NCBI GenBank assembly: GCA_003133425.1
Contig: PKXI01000345.1
Span: 1 to 13,560 of the forward strand
Direction: 5' to 3'
DNA length: 13,560 nucleotides
Origin: Acidobacteriaceae bacterium
Lineage (GTDB): Bacteria; Acidobacteriota; Terriglobia; Terriglobales; Acidobacteriaceae
A program made the position numbers and the translations under genes. The notes beneath the pieces were generated by a model, which saw only the letters and a list, made by a program, of their open reading frames with translations, ran no database searches and was not told the origin of the DNA. Below are positions 1 to 7,059 of the stretch, piece after piece (positions within the stretch are counted from its first letter, which is position 1; the number at the start of each line of letters is the position of its first letter).

Positions 1-204
1 GCCTGCGGCTTCGTTCTCACCGGCAAACAGGAACCCATATCGCTGAGATAGTCTCGATAATGAATCTCTAAGCAGCAGATTAAATAGAAGTTATTGGTCA
101 GTCGGCCCGTGAGCCGCCCGGTAGGCGTCAAGTGCGGTGCGCCTGACCCCACAACGCTTCCCGGTTGACTCGGTTTCTTTATATCTATACATTTATATAT
201 ACAA
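1..204. other. Upstream intergenic region without a supported gene
   Basis: No complete gene is supported here. The first plus-strand frame is open from the window edge to a TAG at 49-51 (16 codons). It could be the tail of an upstream gene but is too short to identify. A 5-bp inverted repeat (AGGCG at 123-127, CGCCT at 140-144) has no T-run after it, so it is not called a terminator. The last 25 bases before the ArsR gene are strikingly AT-rich and hold the promoter and operator candidates listed separately. Confidence 0.5.
165..193 (+). promoter_or_regulatory. Candidate sigma70-type promoter of the arsR-ehr operon
   Basis: TTGACT at 165-170 matches the -35 consensus at five of six positions. 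A 17-base spacer leads to TACATT at 188-193, a weaker -10 with four of six matches; other A/T-rich hexamers overlap it. Transcription would start around 200-205, at or just before the first ATG, so the message would be leaderless or have a very short leader. The -10 element lies inside the palindrome at 189-208, which fits autoregulation. Confidence 0.45.
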
Positions 205-208
205 ATGT
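189..208. promoter_or_regulatory. Candidate ArsR-family operator (20-bp imperfect palindrome)
   Basis: Arms ACATTT (189-194) and AAATGT (203-208) flank an AT-rich core. The whole 20 bases match their own reverse complement at 18 positions; the mismatched pair is positions 7 and 14. ArsR/SmtB-family dimers typically bind AT-rich imperfect palindromes over their own promoter, so self-repression is the natural reading. The right arm covers the ATG at 205-207, so a bound repressor would occlude the -10, the transcription start and the start codon. Confidence 0.5.
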
Positions 209-537
209 CAGAGATGGCGCAGTTCAAGGCAGAGTTCTTCAAAGCCCTCGCACACCCCCTGCGAATCAGGATTCTGGATTCGCTATGTTCGGGCGAGGCC
301 GGCGTAAGCGAACTGAGCGCGCGGCTCGCTGTTGAGCAGAGCACGCTCTCTCAGCAGTTGGCAGTCTTGCGCAAGAGCAACATCGTGGTTGCCCGCAAGG
401 AAGCGCAAAACGTCTTTTATTCCATCTCCGACCCGGCAATCATTCGACTGCTCGCCGATGCGCGGGAGATTTTTAATAACCAACTCATCAATGTCCGAGA
501 CCTTCTTTCACAACTCAACCCCACCGGAGCCAAATGA
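205..537 (+). CDS. ArsR-family winged-helix transcriptional regulator
   Basis: A 110-residue protein with the ArsR/SmtB fold. It has an N-terminal helix with the family signature F-KALAHPLRIRILDSL (residues 11-27), a helix-turn-helix at about 34-56 (VSELSARL, then STLSQQLAVLR), and a beta-wing at about 61-75 (VVARKEAQNVFYSI). It probably acts as a dimeric repressor. The only cysteine is Cys28, and the ELCVCDL metal-binding motif of arsenic/cadmium sensors is absent, so it is probably not a classical thiol-metal sensor; its signal is unknown. It lies 79 bases upstream of the hydrogenase-like operon on the same strand and is the obvious candidate regulator of it. There is no Shine-Dalgarno before ATG 205. 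An alternative ATG lies at 214 (Met4, MAQFKAEF), and because the candidate operator covers 205 the choice is open. Confidence 0.85.
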   Translation: MSEMAQFKAEFFKALAHPLRIRILDSLCSGEAGVSELSARLAVEQSTLSQQLAVLRKSNIVVARKEAQNVFYSISDPAIIRLLADAREIFNNQLINVRDLLSQLNPTGAK

Positions 538-579
538 GGCTGCGTTCGTGTAACGGAGTAGCCCCGATCGGTGAAAGAA

Positions 580-603
580 AGACAGTTGGATCAGCGCCTG
601 TCT
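580..603. repeat. Inverted repeat in the arsR-hyfB gap
   Basis: AGACAG (580-585) and CTGTCT (598-603) form perfect 6-bp arms around a 12-base spacer, ending 13 bases before the hyfB start codon. It could be an operator half-site pair or an RNA hairpin near the ribosome-binding region. No Shine-Dalgarno is evident before the ATG at 617, so an effect on translation is conceivable. It does not resemble the AT-rich palindrome before the ArsR gene. Chance occurrence cannot be excluded. Confidence 0.3.
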
Positions 604-616
604 CAAACGATTCTCT

Positions 617-2590
617 ATGATGCAAACCGCATTCAATTCGTTCCTGGTTGCGCTGCTGATTATCCCGGCAGTAACGCTGCTTTGCCGGCGCAACAGAGGA
701 ACGCGGGTGCTGCCCTCCTTGCTCCTGCTGCTTGCGCTGCTGGCTGGCACGGTTGTTGCAGGGTTCAGTTTCTGGCGAGGCGACAGACTTGCTCTGGATC
801 TTTCGTGGGCGACACCGTTTCCGTTCGCGCTCACAGTTGACCGGCTGAGCGCATTCTTTCTTTTGCTTATCTGCGCCGTAGGCGTTCCGGTTACGTTGTT
901 TTCAACCTCATACGTGGAGCGCCATTACAGCGGAGCGAAGGCTGATTGGATGTGGGCGCTTCTGCCGCTCTTCCTGCTTTCGATGGCGCTCGTCGTCACT
1001 GCCTCAACCGCATTTGCGTTCCTGTTCGGGTGGGAGTTGATGACGTTGTTCTCGGCCGGGCTCATCATTATTGACGGCGCCTCCGAGCGGCGCAGGCACA
1101 ACATTTTCATTTACCTCGTAATGATGCATGCCGGCGCCGCCGCAGTGATTGCGAGCTTTTTTCTCTTCCTTCCCCACGCGAACAGTCTTGACTTCATATC
1201 CATGCGCGCTGCCGCGGCATCCATGCCGTTGGGCTTGCGCACCGCCATTTTTCTGTTGTCGTTCGTCGGCTTTGGTACAAAAGCAGGCATTGTTCCTTTT
1301 CATCTCTGGCTTCCCAAGGCGCACCCCATTGCGCCGAGCCCGGTCTCGGCTCTTATGTCCGCCGTGATGCTGAAAACCGCGATTTACGGGTTCATTCGTT
1401 TCACATTCGACTTTCTTGGCGGAGGCCCAACCTGGTGGGGATACTTGGTGCTGCTGACTGGCGCAGTGACCGGCCTGCTCGGAATTCTCTATGCTCTCAC
1501 AGAGCACGATTTGAAACGGCTGCTAGCCTACAGCAGCGTTGAGAACATAGGGATCATCTATCTTGGCCTCGGCGCTGCGCTTGTGTTCATGGCCAACAAC
1601 TCGCCGGTGTGGGCGACGCTTGCGCTGGTCGCCGCATTGATGCACGCACTCAATCACTCGCTGTTCAAGAGCCTTCTGTTTCTTGGAGCGGGCGCCATTG
1701 CCGACGCCACGCACACGCTTGATATCGAGCTTTTGGGCGGCCTGTTGAAACGCATGCGGGTCACCGGCACGGTTTTTCTGATTGGCTGTTGCTCGATCAT
1801 CGGGTTGCCGCTGTTCAATGGCTTTGTCGGCGAATGGATGCTGTTCCGCAGTTTCATCGAGGGTGCGGAACTCCCCGGGATATCGTCTGCCATCATTCTG
1901 CCGCTCATGGCTGGAGTGCTGGCCTTGATCGGTGGAATCGCCGCTGCCTGTTTTGCCAAGCTTTACGGCATCGCCTTTCTTGGGCGCGCCCGCAGCGTCG
2001 AGGCAGAGCACGCAACCGAAGTGGCAACATCAATGCAGGTGGCAATGGCCCTGCTGGCCGCAGCGTGCGTGGCCCTCGGCATCCTGCCGGGCCTGGTGCT
2101 GATTCCGCTGATGGCGCTGGGGCAAGAGCTGATGCATAGCCCAGCGTTGCCGGAAGCCGCGCTTCCCATTTCGCACACCTTGCCGCTGATCGCCGCTTGC
2201 GTATGCGTCGTAATAATTTTGGTTGCCGGAATTCGTCGCATCAAGCGCGTTACTCCCACCTGGGCCTGCGGTCTTCCTGCCCTGGACAGCCGGATGCAAT
2301 ACTCTTCCGCTGCATTCTCCAAACCGCTGCGCAAGGTTTTCTCAAGAGTCTATGAGGCGGATCGGACCGTCGATGTGGTGTACGAGCAAGAGCCGTACTT
2401 CCCGAAATCGATCGTTTACCGCTCGGTTCGAACCACGTCGTTCGAGAAGTCGCTCTACCGCCCCGCAGTGGATGCGATCGTTGGCATGGCTGCTCGCCTG
2501 CGGAGGCTACAAACAGGAAATATGCAGGTGTACCTGCTCTACATCTTCCTGGCGCTCATCACGCTGCTTGTATTTATGAGGTTCGCATGA
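617..2590 (+). CDS. hyfB: HyfB-type antiporter-like membrane subunit of the Ehr complex
   Basis: A 657-residue polytopic protein of the proton-translocating NuoL/NuoN/MrpA-D superfamily, closest by eye to HyfB of hydrogenase-4-type complexes. It should form one ion channel in the membrane arm. Key charged residues of the channel are present: Glu140 in FGWEL, Lys222 in FGTKAGIVPFHLWLPKAHP, Lys234, Lys253 (MLKTAIYG), Lys300 (EHDLKRLLAYSS) and Lys351 (NHSLFKSLLF). The C-terminal extension (about 560-657) has the HyfB-like WACGL and MQYSSAAFSKPL segments and a last helix (MQVYLLYIFLALITLLVF). The start is ATG 617 or the adjacent ATG 620; an in-frame stop at 572-574 and no other start codon rule out anything further upstream. 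There is no clear Shine-Dalgarno. The gene overlaps the next by ATGA. It is not complex I NuoL, because the neighbours are hydrogenase-type. Confidence 0.9.
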   Translation: MMQTAFNSFLVALLIIPAVTLLCRRNRGTRVLPSLLLLLALLAGTVVAGFSFWRGDRLALDLSWATPFPFALTVDRLSAFFLLLICAVGVPVTLFSTSYVERHYSGAKADWMWALLPLFLLSMALVVTASTAFAFLFGWELMTLFSAGLIIIDGASERRRHNIFIYLVMMHAGAAAVIASFFLFLPHANSLDFISMRAAAASMPLGLRTAIFLLSFVGFGTKAGIVPFHLWLPKAHPIAPSPVSALMSAVMLKTAIYGFIRFTFDFLGGGPTWWGYLVLLTGAVTGLLGILYALTEHDLKRLLAYSSVENIGIIYLGLGAALVFMANNSPVWATLALVAALMHALNHSLFKSLLFLGAGAIADATHTLDIELLGGLLKRMRVTGTVFLIGCCSIIGLPLFNGFVGEWMLFRSFIEGAELPGISSAIILPLMAGVLALIGGIAAACFAKLYGIAFLGRARSVEAEHATEVATSMQVAMALLAAACVALGILPGLVLIPLMALGQELMHSPALPEAALPISHTLPLIAACVCVVIILVAGIRRIKRVTPTWACGLPALDSRMQYSSAAFSKPLRKVFSRVYEADRTVDVVYEQEPYFPKSIVYRSVRTTSFEKSLYRPAVDAIVGMAARLRRLQTGNMQVYLLYIFLALITLLVFMRFA

Positions 2591-3525
2591 ATCCTGCAAT
2601 CGATGTGATCCAGGCATTACTGCTGATTGCAATTGCTCCGCTGGTGCGTGGCGTCATCGCGCGCATCAAGGCGCGGATACAGAACCGCCGCGGTGCAAGC
2701 GTGTTGCGCCCTTATGCTGATCTGCTGAAGCTTTTTCGCAAACAGGACCTCGTAGCTGACACTGCTTCCGGGCTCTTCCGCCTCGCGCCTGTCATTCTGT
2801 TTGCAGTTACAGTGACGGCCGCGGTGTTCGTGCCGGTGTTGCATTCATCCGCACTATTTGGTTTGGGTGGCGACTTCATTCTTTTCGTTTACCTGCTGGC
2901 GGTTGGCAAATTCTTCCTGATGCTCGGGGCAATGGACGGGGGCAGTTCATTCGGCGGAATGGGCGCAAGCCGCGAAGCTCTGGTCTCGGCCCTCGCGGAA
3001 GCTCCGTTGCTCTTGGCTTTGACCTCGGTCGCTATTCTCACGCACACGATTTCCTTGTCAGGCATCGTGCTCGCTACCGTGCAGCAATATCCATTGCATC
3101 TTTCCGCGGTATACGTATTTGCACTGGGAGCGATGGTCCTGGTTGCAATCGCTGAAACAGGGCGCGTCCCGGTTGACAATCCCGCAACGCACCTTGAACT
3201 GACGATGCTTCATGAGGCCATGGTGCTGGAGTACTCCGGTCCGAGCCTTGCCCTCATAGAGTGGGCCAGCGCCATCAAGCTCACACTTATTCTGGCGCTG
3301 CTCGTCGCGGTGTTTGCGCCATGGGGAATGGCTACCGGCGCTTCGATTGTTGGCCTCGTTCTTGCTCTAGGCGCGTTTTCACTAAAACTTGCGGTGTCAG
3401 CGATAGCCATCGCTGTCATTGAGAGCAGCATCGCAAAATTACGCATGTATCTGGTTCCTGATTTTCTGGGGATGGCTTCGGCACTGGCCATTCTCGCAGT
3501 GGCGTTCACAGCGCTGATGAGGTGA
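2587..3525 (+). CDS. hyfC: HyfC-type (NuoH-like) membrane anchor subunit
   Basis: A 312-residue membrane protein homologous to NuoH of complex I and HyfC/HycD of formate hydrogenlyases. It is the subunit joining the peripheral redox arm to the ion pump. Family signatures are all present: ARIKARIQNRRG at 25-36 followed by RPYADLLKLF, SSFGGMGASREA at 120-131, Glu138, and the long acidic loop beginning AETGRVPVDNPATH at 189 and continuing through HEAMVLEYSG to 218. These Glu, Asp and Arg residues are those expected in the coupling channel near the peripheral arm. Length is normal for the family. Translation is probably coupled to hyfB through the ATGA overlap at 2587-2590. Nothing looks degraded, which argues that coupling between redox chemistry and ion movement is retained even though the large subunit lacks its metal site. 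Confidence 0.92.
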   Translation: MNPAIDVIQALLLIAIAPLVRGVIARIKARIQNRRGASVLRPYADLLKLFRKQDLVADTASGLFRLAPVILFAVTVTAAVFVPVLHSSALFGLGGDFILFVYLLAVGKFFLMLGAMDGGSSFGGMGASREALVSALAEAPLLLALTSVAILTHTISLSGIVLATVQQYPLHLSAVYVFALGAMVLVAIAETGRVPVDNPATHLELTMLHEAMVLEYSGPSLALIEWASAIKLTLILALLVAVFAPWGMATGASIVGLVLALGAFSLKLAVSAIAIAVIESSIAKLRMYLVPDFLGMASALAILAVAFTALMR

Positions 3526-3528
3526 GGC

Positions 3529-4191
3529 ATGGGTCTGATTGAATTAGCAGTCGCAAAGGCACTGGCTTCATCCGCGGTGTTCCTGTTTATCACCTTGCTG
3601 ATGATGGCTTCGGCAAAACGAATCTCCACCTGCATTGTGCTGTTCAGCGTGCAATCGGCGATCATGGCCGCGGAGATACTAGCGGTGGCCTACGCTGGAA
3701 AGTCGGTGGAATCATACGCCGTGGCCGCATTGGTCATCGTGGTGAAAGTTGTTGCCATACCCTACTTGCTGTTTCGCATCGTGAGGAACCTCAAGGCTTC
3801 GCAAGACGTCGCCTCTTCCACAACAGGAGCTCAGTCCGTCTTCATCATGGCAGCGCTCATTCTCTTGTCTTTCTTCGCCGTCGCACCCTACGCAAAAACA
3901 CTGCGGCTTGACGAAGACATGCTTGCCGCCGCCATTGCGTTGTTGCTGGCCGGCGCGTTTCTGATGGTCAGTCGCAAGAAAGCTCTCATGCAAGTCATGG
4001 GGCTGCTCGTGCTCGAGAATGGGATTCTTCTGGCCGCACTGACAACTACCTTCGGCATGCCCTTGGTAATCGAGATCGGCATCTTCTTCGACCTGTTGAT
4101 GGGCGTCTTCCTGATGGGGCTGTTTGTCTTTCGCATTCGCGACACCTTCGAGCACCTGGATGTTTCCAAGTTGCGACGGTTGAGGGGCTGA
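3529..4191 (+). CDS. hyfE: HyfE-type (NuoK-like) membrane subunit
   Basis: A 220-residue membrane protein with about six to seven predicted helices, matching HyfE in length (E. coli HyfE is about 216 residues) and sharing NuoK-like features. Candidate buried carboxylates are Glu49 (IMAAEILAVAY), Glu163 (GLLVLENGILLAAL), Glu182 and Asp188 (EIGIFFDLLMGVFLMG). NuoK-type glutamates take part in proton transfer in complex I, so a similar role here is a reasonable inference. The stretch GLLVLENG is the strongest family signature. The gene follows hyfC after three bases and precedes hyfF by four. A polar linker at about 88-102 (LKASQDVASSTTGA) separates the N-terminal and C-terminal helix groups. 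The ATG at 3529 lies directly after the hyfC stop, with GAGG-type sequence in the hyfC tail usable as Shine-Dalgarno. Confidence 0.88.
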   Translation: MGLIELAVAKALASSAVFLFITLLMMASAKRISTCIVLFSVQSAIMAAEILAVAYAGKSVESYAVAALVIVVKVVAIPYLLFRIVRNLKASQDVASSTTGAQSVFIMAALILLSFFAVAPYAKTLRLDEDMLAAAIALLLAGAFLMVSRKKALMQVMGLLVLENGILLAALTTTFGMPLVIEIGIFFDLLMGVFLMGLFVFRIRDTFEHLDVSKLRRLRG

Positions 4192-4195
4192 TTCA

Positions 4196-5650
4196 ATGAC
4201 TCTGGTTCTTCTACTTCTGGTTCCGTTCCTCGCTGCCTTGACCGTCTTGACCTGCAAACAGTCAAGGCGCGCGGTCCGCGTGGCTATGTCGGCAGGAGCA
4301 CTTGAGGTGGCTGCAATCGCGAATGCCGTCTGGAGAATTCGCTCTGCCGGTGTGATGCAAGTTGGACGGTATCTGCGGGCTGACGGCCTTACCGCCTTCT
4401 TCTTGCTGAATGTCGGCGTGATCCTCGCACTCGTGCTGGTGTACTCCATCGGCTATCTGCGCCACATTCCCGCCGGACGCTTCTCTTCGCCGCGATGGTT
4501 CTACAGCCTGACTTTCCTTTTCGTCTTCACCATAATGGCGGTCTATCTCTCGGCGAACCTGGGCATGCTTTGGATTTGCGTGGAGTCCACTACGTTGGCC
4601 TCGGCGCTGCTGGTTGGTTTTTACAACACAAAAGGCGCTGTCGAAGCGGGATGGAAATACCTCGTTGTTTGCACCGTGGGAATAGCATTCGCTCTCTTCG
4701 GCACGATTGCGCTCTATCTGGCGGCAGTCAAGAGCGGTGTCAATCCCGAGTCCGCTCTCGATTGGGCAGCATTGATGAATGCCGCGCCAAATCTCGGCGC
4801 CACACGAGACCTGATTAAACTCTCTTTCGTTTTCGTTGCGGTGGGCTATGGTACCAAGATCGGCTTTGTTCCAATGCACAGTTGGCTTCCGGATGCGCAT
4901 GCAGAGGCGCCTACGCCCATCAGCGCAATGCTCTCTGCGGTACTGCTGAATTGTGCCATGTATGCGCTCCTGCGATTCGACGCGATTACATCGCACGCAA
5001 TCGGCAGCGGATTCAGCCATACTTTGTTGCTGATCTTCGGCGGCCTTTCGGTTAGCGTCGCGGCGCTGCTCATGGTGGTTCAGCGCGACCTGAAGCGCCT
5101 GCTCGCCTATAGCAGCATCGAACACATGGGGATTATCGCAATCGGCGTCGGACTCGGCGGACCCTTGGGTCTGTTTGGAGCGCTGTTGCACACCTTCAAT
5201 CACTCGGTCGCAAAGGCACTGATGTTCTTTACAGCGGGCAACGTGCGCGAGAGCTTTGGCACCTTGCGGATGAGGCGCATTCACGGCATGGCGCGCTCGA
5301 TGCCCTGGACCAGTGCCGGCCTGGTAGTAGGCAGCCTCGCTATCGTCGGTATGCCGCCCTTTGGTTTGTTCATCAGTGAATTCATGATCCTGACCGCTGC
5401 TTTCAGCGCGTCTCGATATCTAATCGCCATCCTGCTTATGGTGTCGCTCTCTGTCGTCTTCGGCGCTTTGTTACACCACTTTCAACGCATGCTGGCAGGC
5501 AAACGGGCTGACGTTCCATCCAAGCTGAAGCTTCTGCCTTCCGACTTCGCCGTGATGGGCGTTTGTACGGCGCTCCTGGGGCTGTTCGGCGTTCGCATTC
5601 CTGACGCATTTGCATACTTACTGCAAAGAGCATTGGTGGTGCTGCAATGA
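4196..5650 (+). CDS. hyfF: HyfF-type antiporter-like membrane subunit
   Basis: A 484-residue polytopic protein, the second antiporter-like subunit of the complex. Conserved channel residues are Glu130 (LWICVE, helix 5), Lys221 and His228 in GYGTKIGFVPMHSWLPDAHA, Lys300 in QRDLKRLLAYSSIEHMG, and Lys340 in NHSVAKALMFF. At the place where HyfB has Lys253 (MLKTAIYG) this protein has Asn252 (LLNCAMYA), so the two channels differ in one charged position. Its length and the lack of the long C-terminal helix seen in NuoL fit HyfF. It starts four bases after hyfE and overlaps the large-subunit gene by ATGA (5647-5650). With only HyfB and HyfF present, the complex has two antiporter modules; the third module of E. 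coli hydrogenase 4 (HyfD) is not encoded here. Confidence 0.9.
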   Translation: MTLVLLLLVPFLAALTVLTCKQSRRAVRVAMSAGALEVAAIANAVWRIRSAGVMQVGRYLRADGLTAFFLLNVGVILALVLVYSIGYLRHIPAGRFSSPRWFYSLTFLFVFTIMAVYLSANLGMLWICVESTTLASALLVGFYNTKGAVEAGWKYLVVCTVGIAFALFGTIALYLAAVKSGVNPESALDWAALMNAAPNLGATRDLIKLSFVFVAVGYGTKIGFVPMHSWLPDAHAEAPTPISAMLSAVLLNCAMYALLRFDAITSHAIGSGFSHTLLLIFGGLSVSVAALLMVVQRDLKRLLAYSSIEHMGIIAIGVGLGGPLGLFGALLHTFNHSVAKALMFFTAGNVRESFGTLRMRRIHGMARSMPWTSAGLVVGSLAIVGMPPFGLFISEFMILTAAFSASRYLIAILLMVSLSVVFGALLHHFQRMLAGKRADVPSKLKLLPSDFAVMGVCTALLGLFGVRIPDAFAYLLQRALVVLQ

Positions 5651-7059
5651 CGATAAGTGCGACGACGAGAGGCGGGGAGGGTAGTGCAGAAGATGCGCTG
5701 CGACTTTTGGAAAGCAGCAACACGCGCCTGGTCTCGATTTTTGGCAGTGTGGACGAGAGCGGGGCGAAGCGCGTTCATTACATTGCCGACGTGAATCGCG
5801 AATATCGCAGCATGAGTGTGCAAGTCACAGGTGCACTTCCGTCCGCCACGCCGATTTCACCCGCGGCGGCATGGCATGAACGCGAACTGTATGATCAGTA
5901 CGGAATCGAGATCGACGGCCATCCCGATCTACGTCCGCTCGTTTCACATACTGCTGAATATCGTTTTCTTCAGGTGCAGGGAGTCGGCGTTTGCGAGCTA
6001 CCAGTCGGGCCCGTTCATGCGGGAATTATCGAACCCGGCCACTTCCGCTTCAGTGTGATGGGCGATTCTGTTCTCCACCTCGAGCCTCAACTCTTCTATA
6101 CGCATAAAGGCACTGAGAAACTTTTTGAAGGCACTTCTATCATGGATGGGCCTGCGCTGGCCGAGTCCGTCTCAGGCGACAACTGCTTTGCGCACGCCGT
6201 CGCTTACTGCCAGTCCGTCGAAAACGCTTTTGGCATTTCTGTTCCGCCGCGCGGCAGGGCTATTCGCCTCCTCGGGCTTGAGCTTGAACGCATGATCGCT
6301 CACATTGCCGATGTCGGCGCACTGTGTGGCGACGTAGGGTGCGTGGTTCCCGCCGCCTACACTGCCCGCATCAAGGAGTCGCTGCTGCAGGCATCAGCCC
6401 GCAGCTTTGGCACGCGTTTCTGGCGCGGTATTGCAAAACCGGGAGGCGTGAAGCGCGACCTCACTGCTGAAAGTGCGCGCGAGTTCGGAAATGCGATTGC
6501 GCTCGCTGCCACCGATTTTGCTGAGATGGCCCGCATCATTCTTGACACACCTTCAGTGTTGAACAGGTTCGAAGGAGCGGGAATCCTGAGCAACAAGATT
6601 GCCCGCGACCTTGGCGTAGTGGGCCCGGTGGCGCGCGCGAGCGGTGTCAGGATCGACGTCCGGCACGATCACCCTTATGGCCACTATCGCAATATCACGG
6701 TCGAGACTCCGCACTTTCAACAAGGCGATGTGCTGTCCCGGGCGCGCATGCGCATTGAGGAAACGCGCGTGTCTGCACTTCTGATACAAGGCACTCTGAA
6801 TGGCCTGGCCGCAGGCATTATCAGCACACCGGTGCCCCGCGACGGAAGCGCCGAAGGATTCTCCGCAGTCGAATCGCCGCGTGGTGAACTGCTCTATTGG
6901 ATCAGGATTCGCGACGGCCGGATCGCTCGCTGCCACATTAAATCGCCTTCGTTCCAGAACTGGCCAAGCTTGCCATTCGCTGTCGCCGGAAACATCAGCG
7001 CGGATTTTCCGCTTATCAATAAGAGCTTCAACTTGTCCTATTCCGGATGTGACCGATGA
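5647..7059 (+). CDS. hyfG: Ehr large subunit: HyfG-like, NiFe ligands lost
   Basis: A 470-residue cytoplasmic subunit fusing a NuoC-like N-terminal domain (about 1-105, with HERELYDQYGIEIDGHPDLRPL at 77-98) to a NuoD/hydrogenase large-subunit domain (GPVHAGIIEPGHFRF at 121-135, THKGTEKLFEG at 152-162). Its family role is to hold the redox active site beside the HyfC-like anchor. In true hydrogenases two CxxC motifs bind nickel. Here the first (E-R-V-C-G-I-C-G-F-A-H in HycE) reads ESVSGDNCFAH at 173-183, and the second (DPCYSCTDR) reads NLSYSGCDR at 462-470. All four ligand cysteines are gone, with Ser176, Asn179, Ser464 and Gly467 in their place. The protein ends at the arginine after which maturation protease would cut. 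It therefore belongs to the Ehr class and should not be annotated as a hydrogenase. The symbol is by homology only. Reading frame and length are intact, so this is not a pseudogene. Confidence 0.9.
   Translation: MTISATTRGGEGSAEDALRLLESSNTRLVSIFGSVDESGAKRVHYIADVNREYRSMSVQVTGALPSATPISPAAAWHERELYDQYGIEIDGHPDLRPLVSHTAEYRFLQVQGVGVCELPVGPVHAGIIEPGHFRFSVMGDSVLHLEPQLFYTHKGTEKLFEGTSIMDGPALAESVSGDNCFAHAVAYCQSVENAFGISVPPRGRAIRLLGLELERMIAHIADVGALCGDVGCVVPAAYTARIKESLLQASARSFGTRFWRGIAKPGGVKRDLTAESAREFGNAIALAATDFAEMARIILDTPSVLNRFEGAGILSNKIARDLGVVGPVARASGVRIDVRHDHPYGHYRNITVETPHFQQGDVLSRARMRIEETRVSALLIQGTLNGLAAGIISTPVPRDGSAEGFSAVESPRGELLYWIRIRDGRIARCHIKSPSFQNWPSLPFAVAGNISADFPLINKSFNLSYSGCDR

Noticed and set aside
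123..144. Hairpin AGGCG/CGCCT as a terminator of an upstream gene
   Set aside because: The stem is only 5 bp with a 12-base loop and no T-run follows.
205..537. Arsenic or cadmium sensor (arsR/cadC)
   Set aside because: The CxC metal motif is missing, only one cysteine is present, and no resistance genes are nearby.
571..840. Plus-strand frame starting GTG 571 (89 codons)
   Set aside because: It overlaps the well-supported hyfB gene in another frame and encodes no recognisable domain.
3712..4449. Minus-strand open frame of 245 codons across hyfE and hyfF
   Set aside because: It spans two real genes antisense and has low-complexity polar composition.
4262..5284. Long minus-strand open frame of 340 codons opposite hyfF
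   Set aside because: It lies wholly antisense to a well-conserved membrane gene. The product is rich in Arg, His, Gln and Cys with no recognisable domain, as expected from codon bias of the opposite strand.
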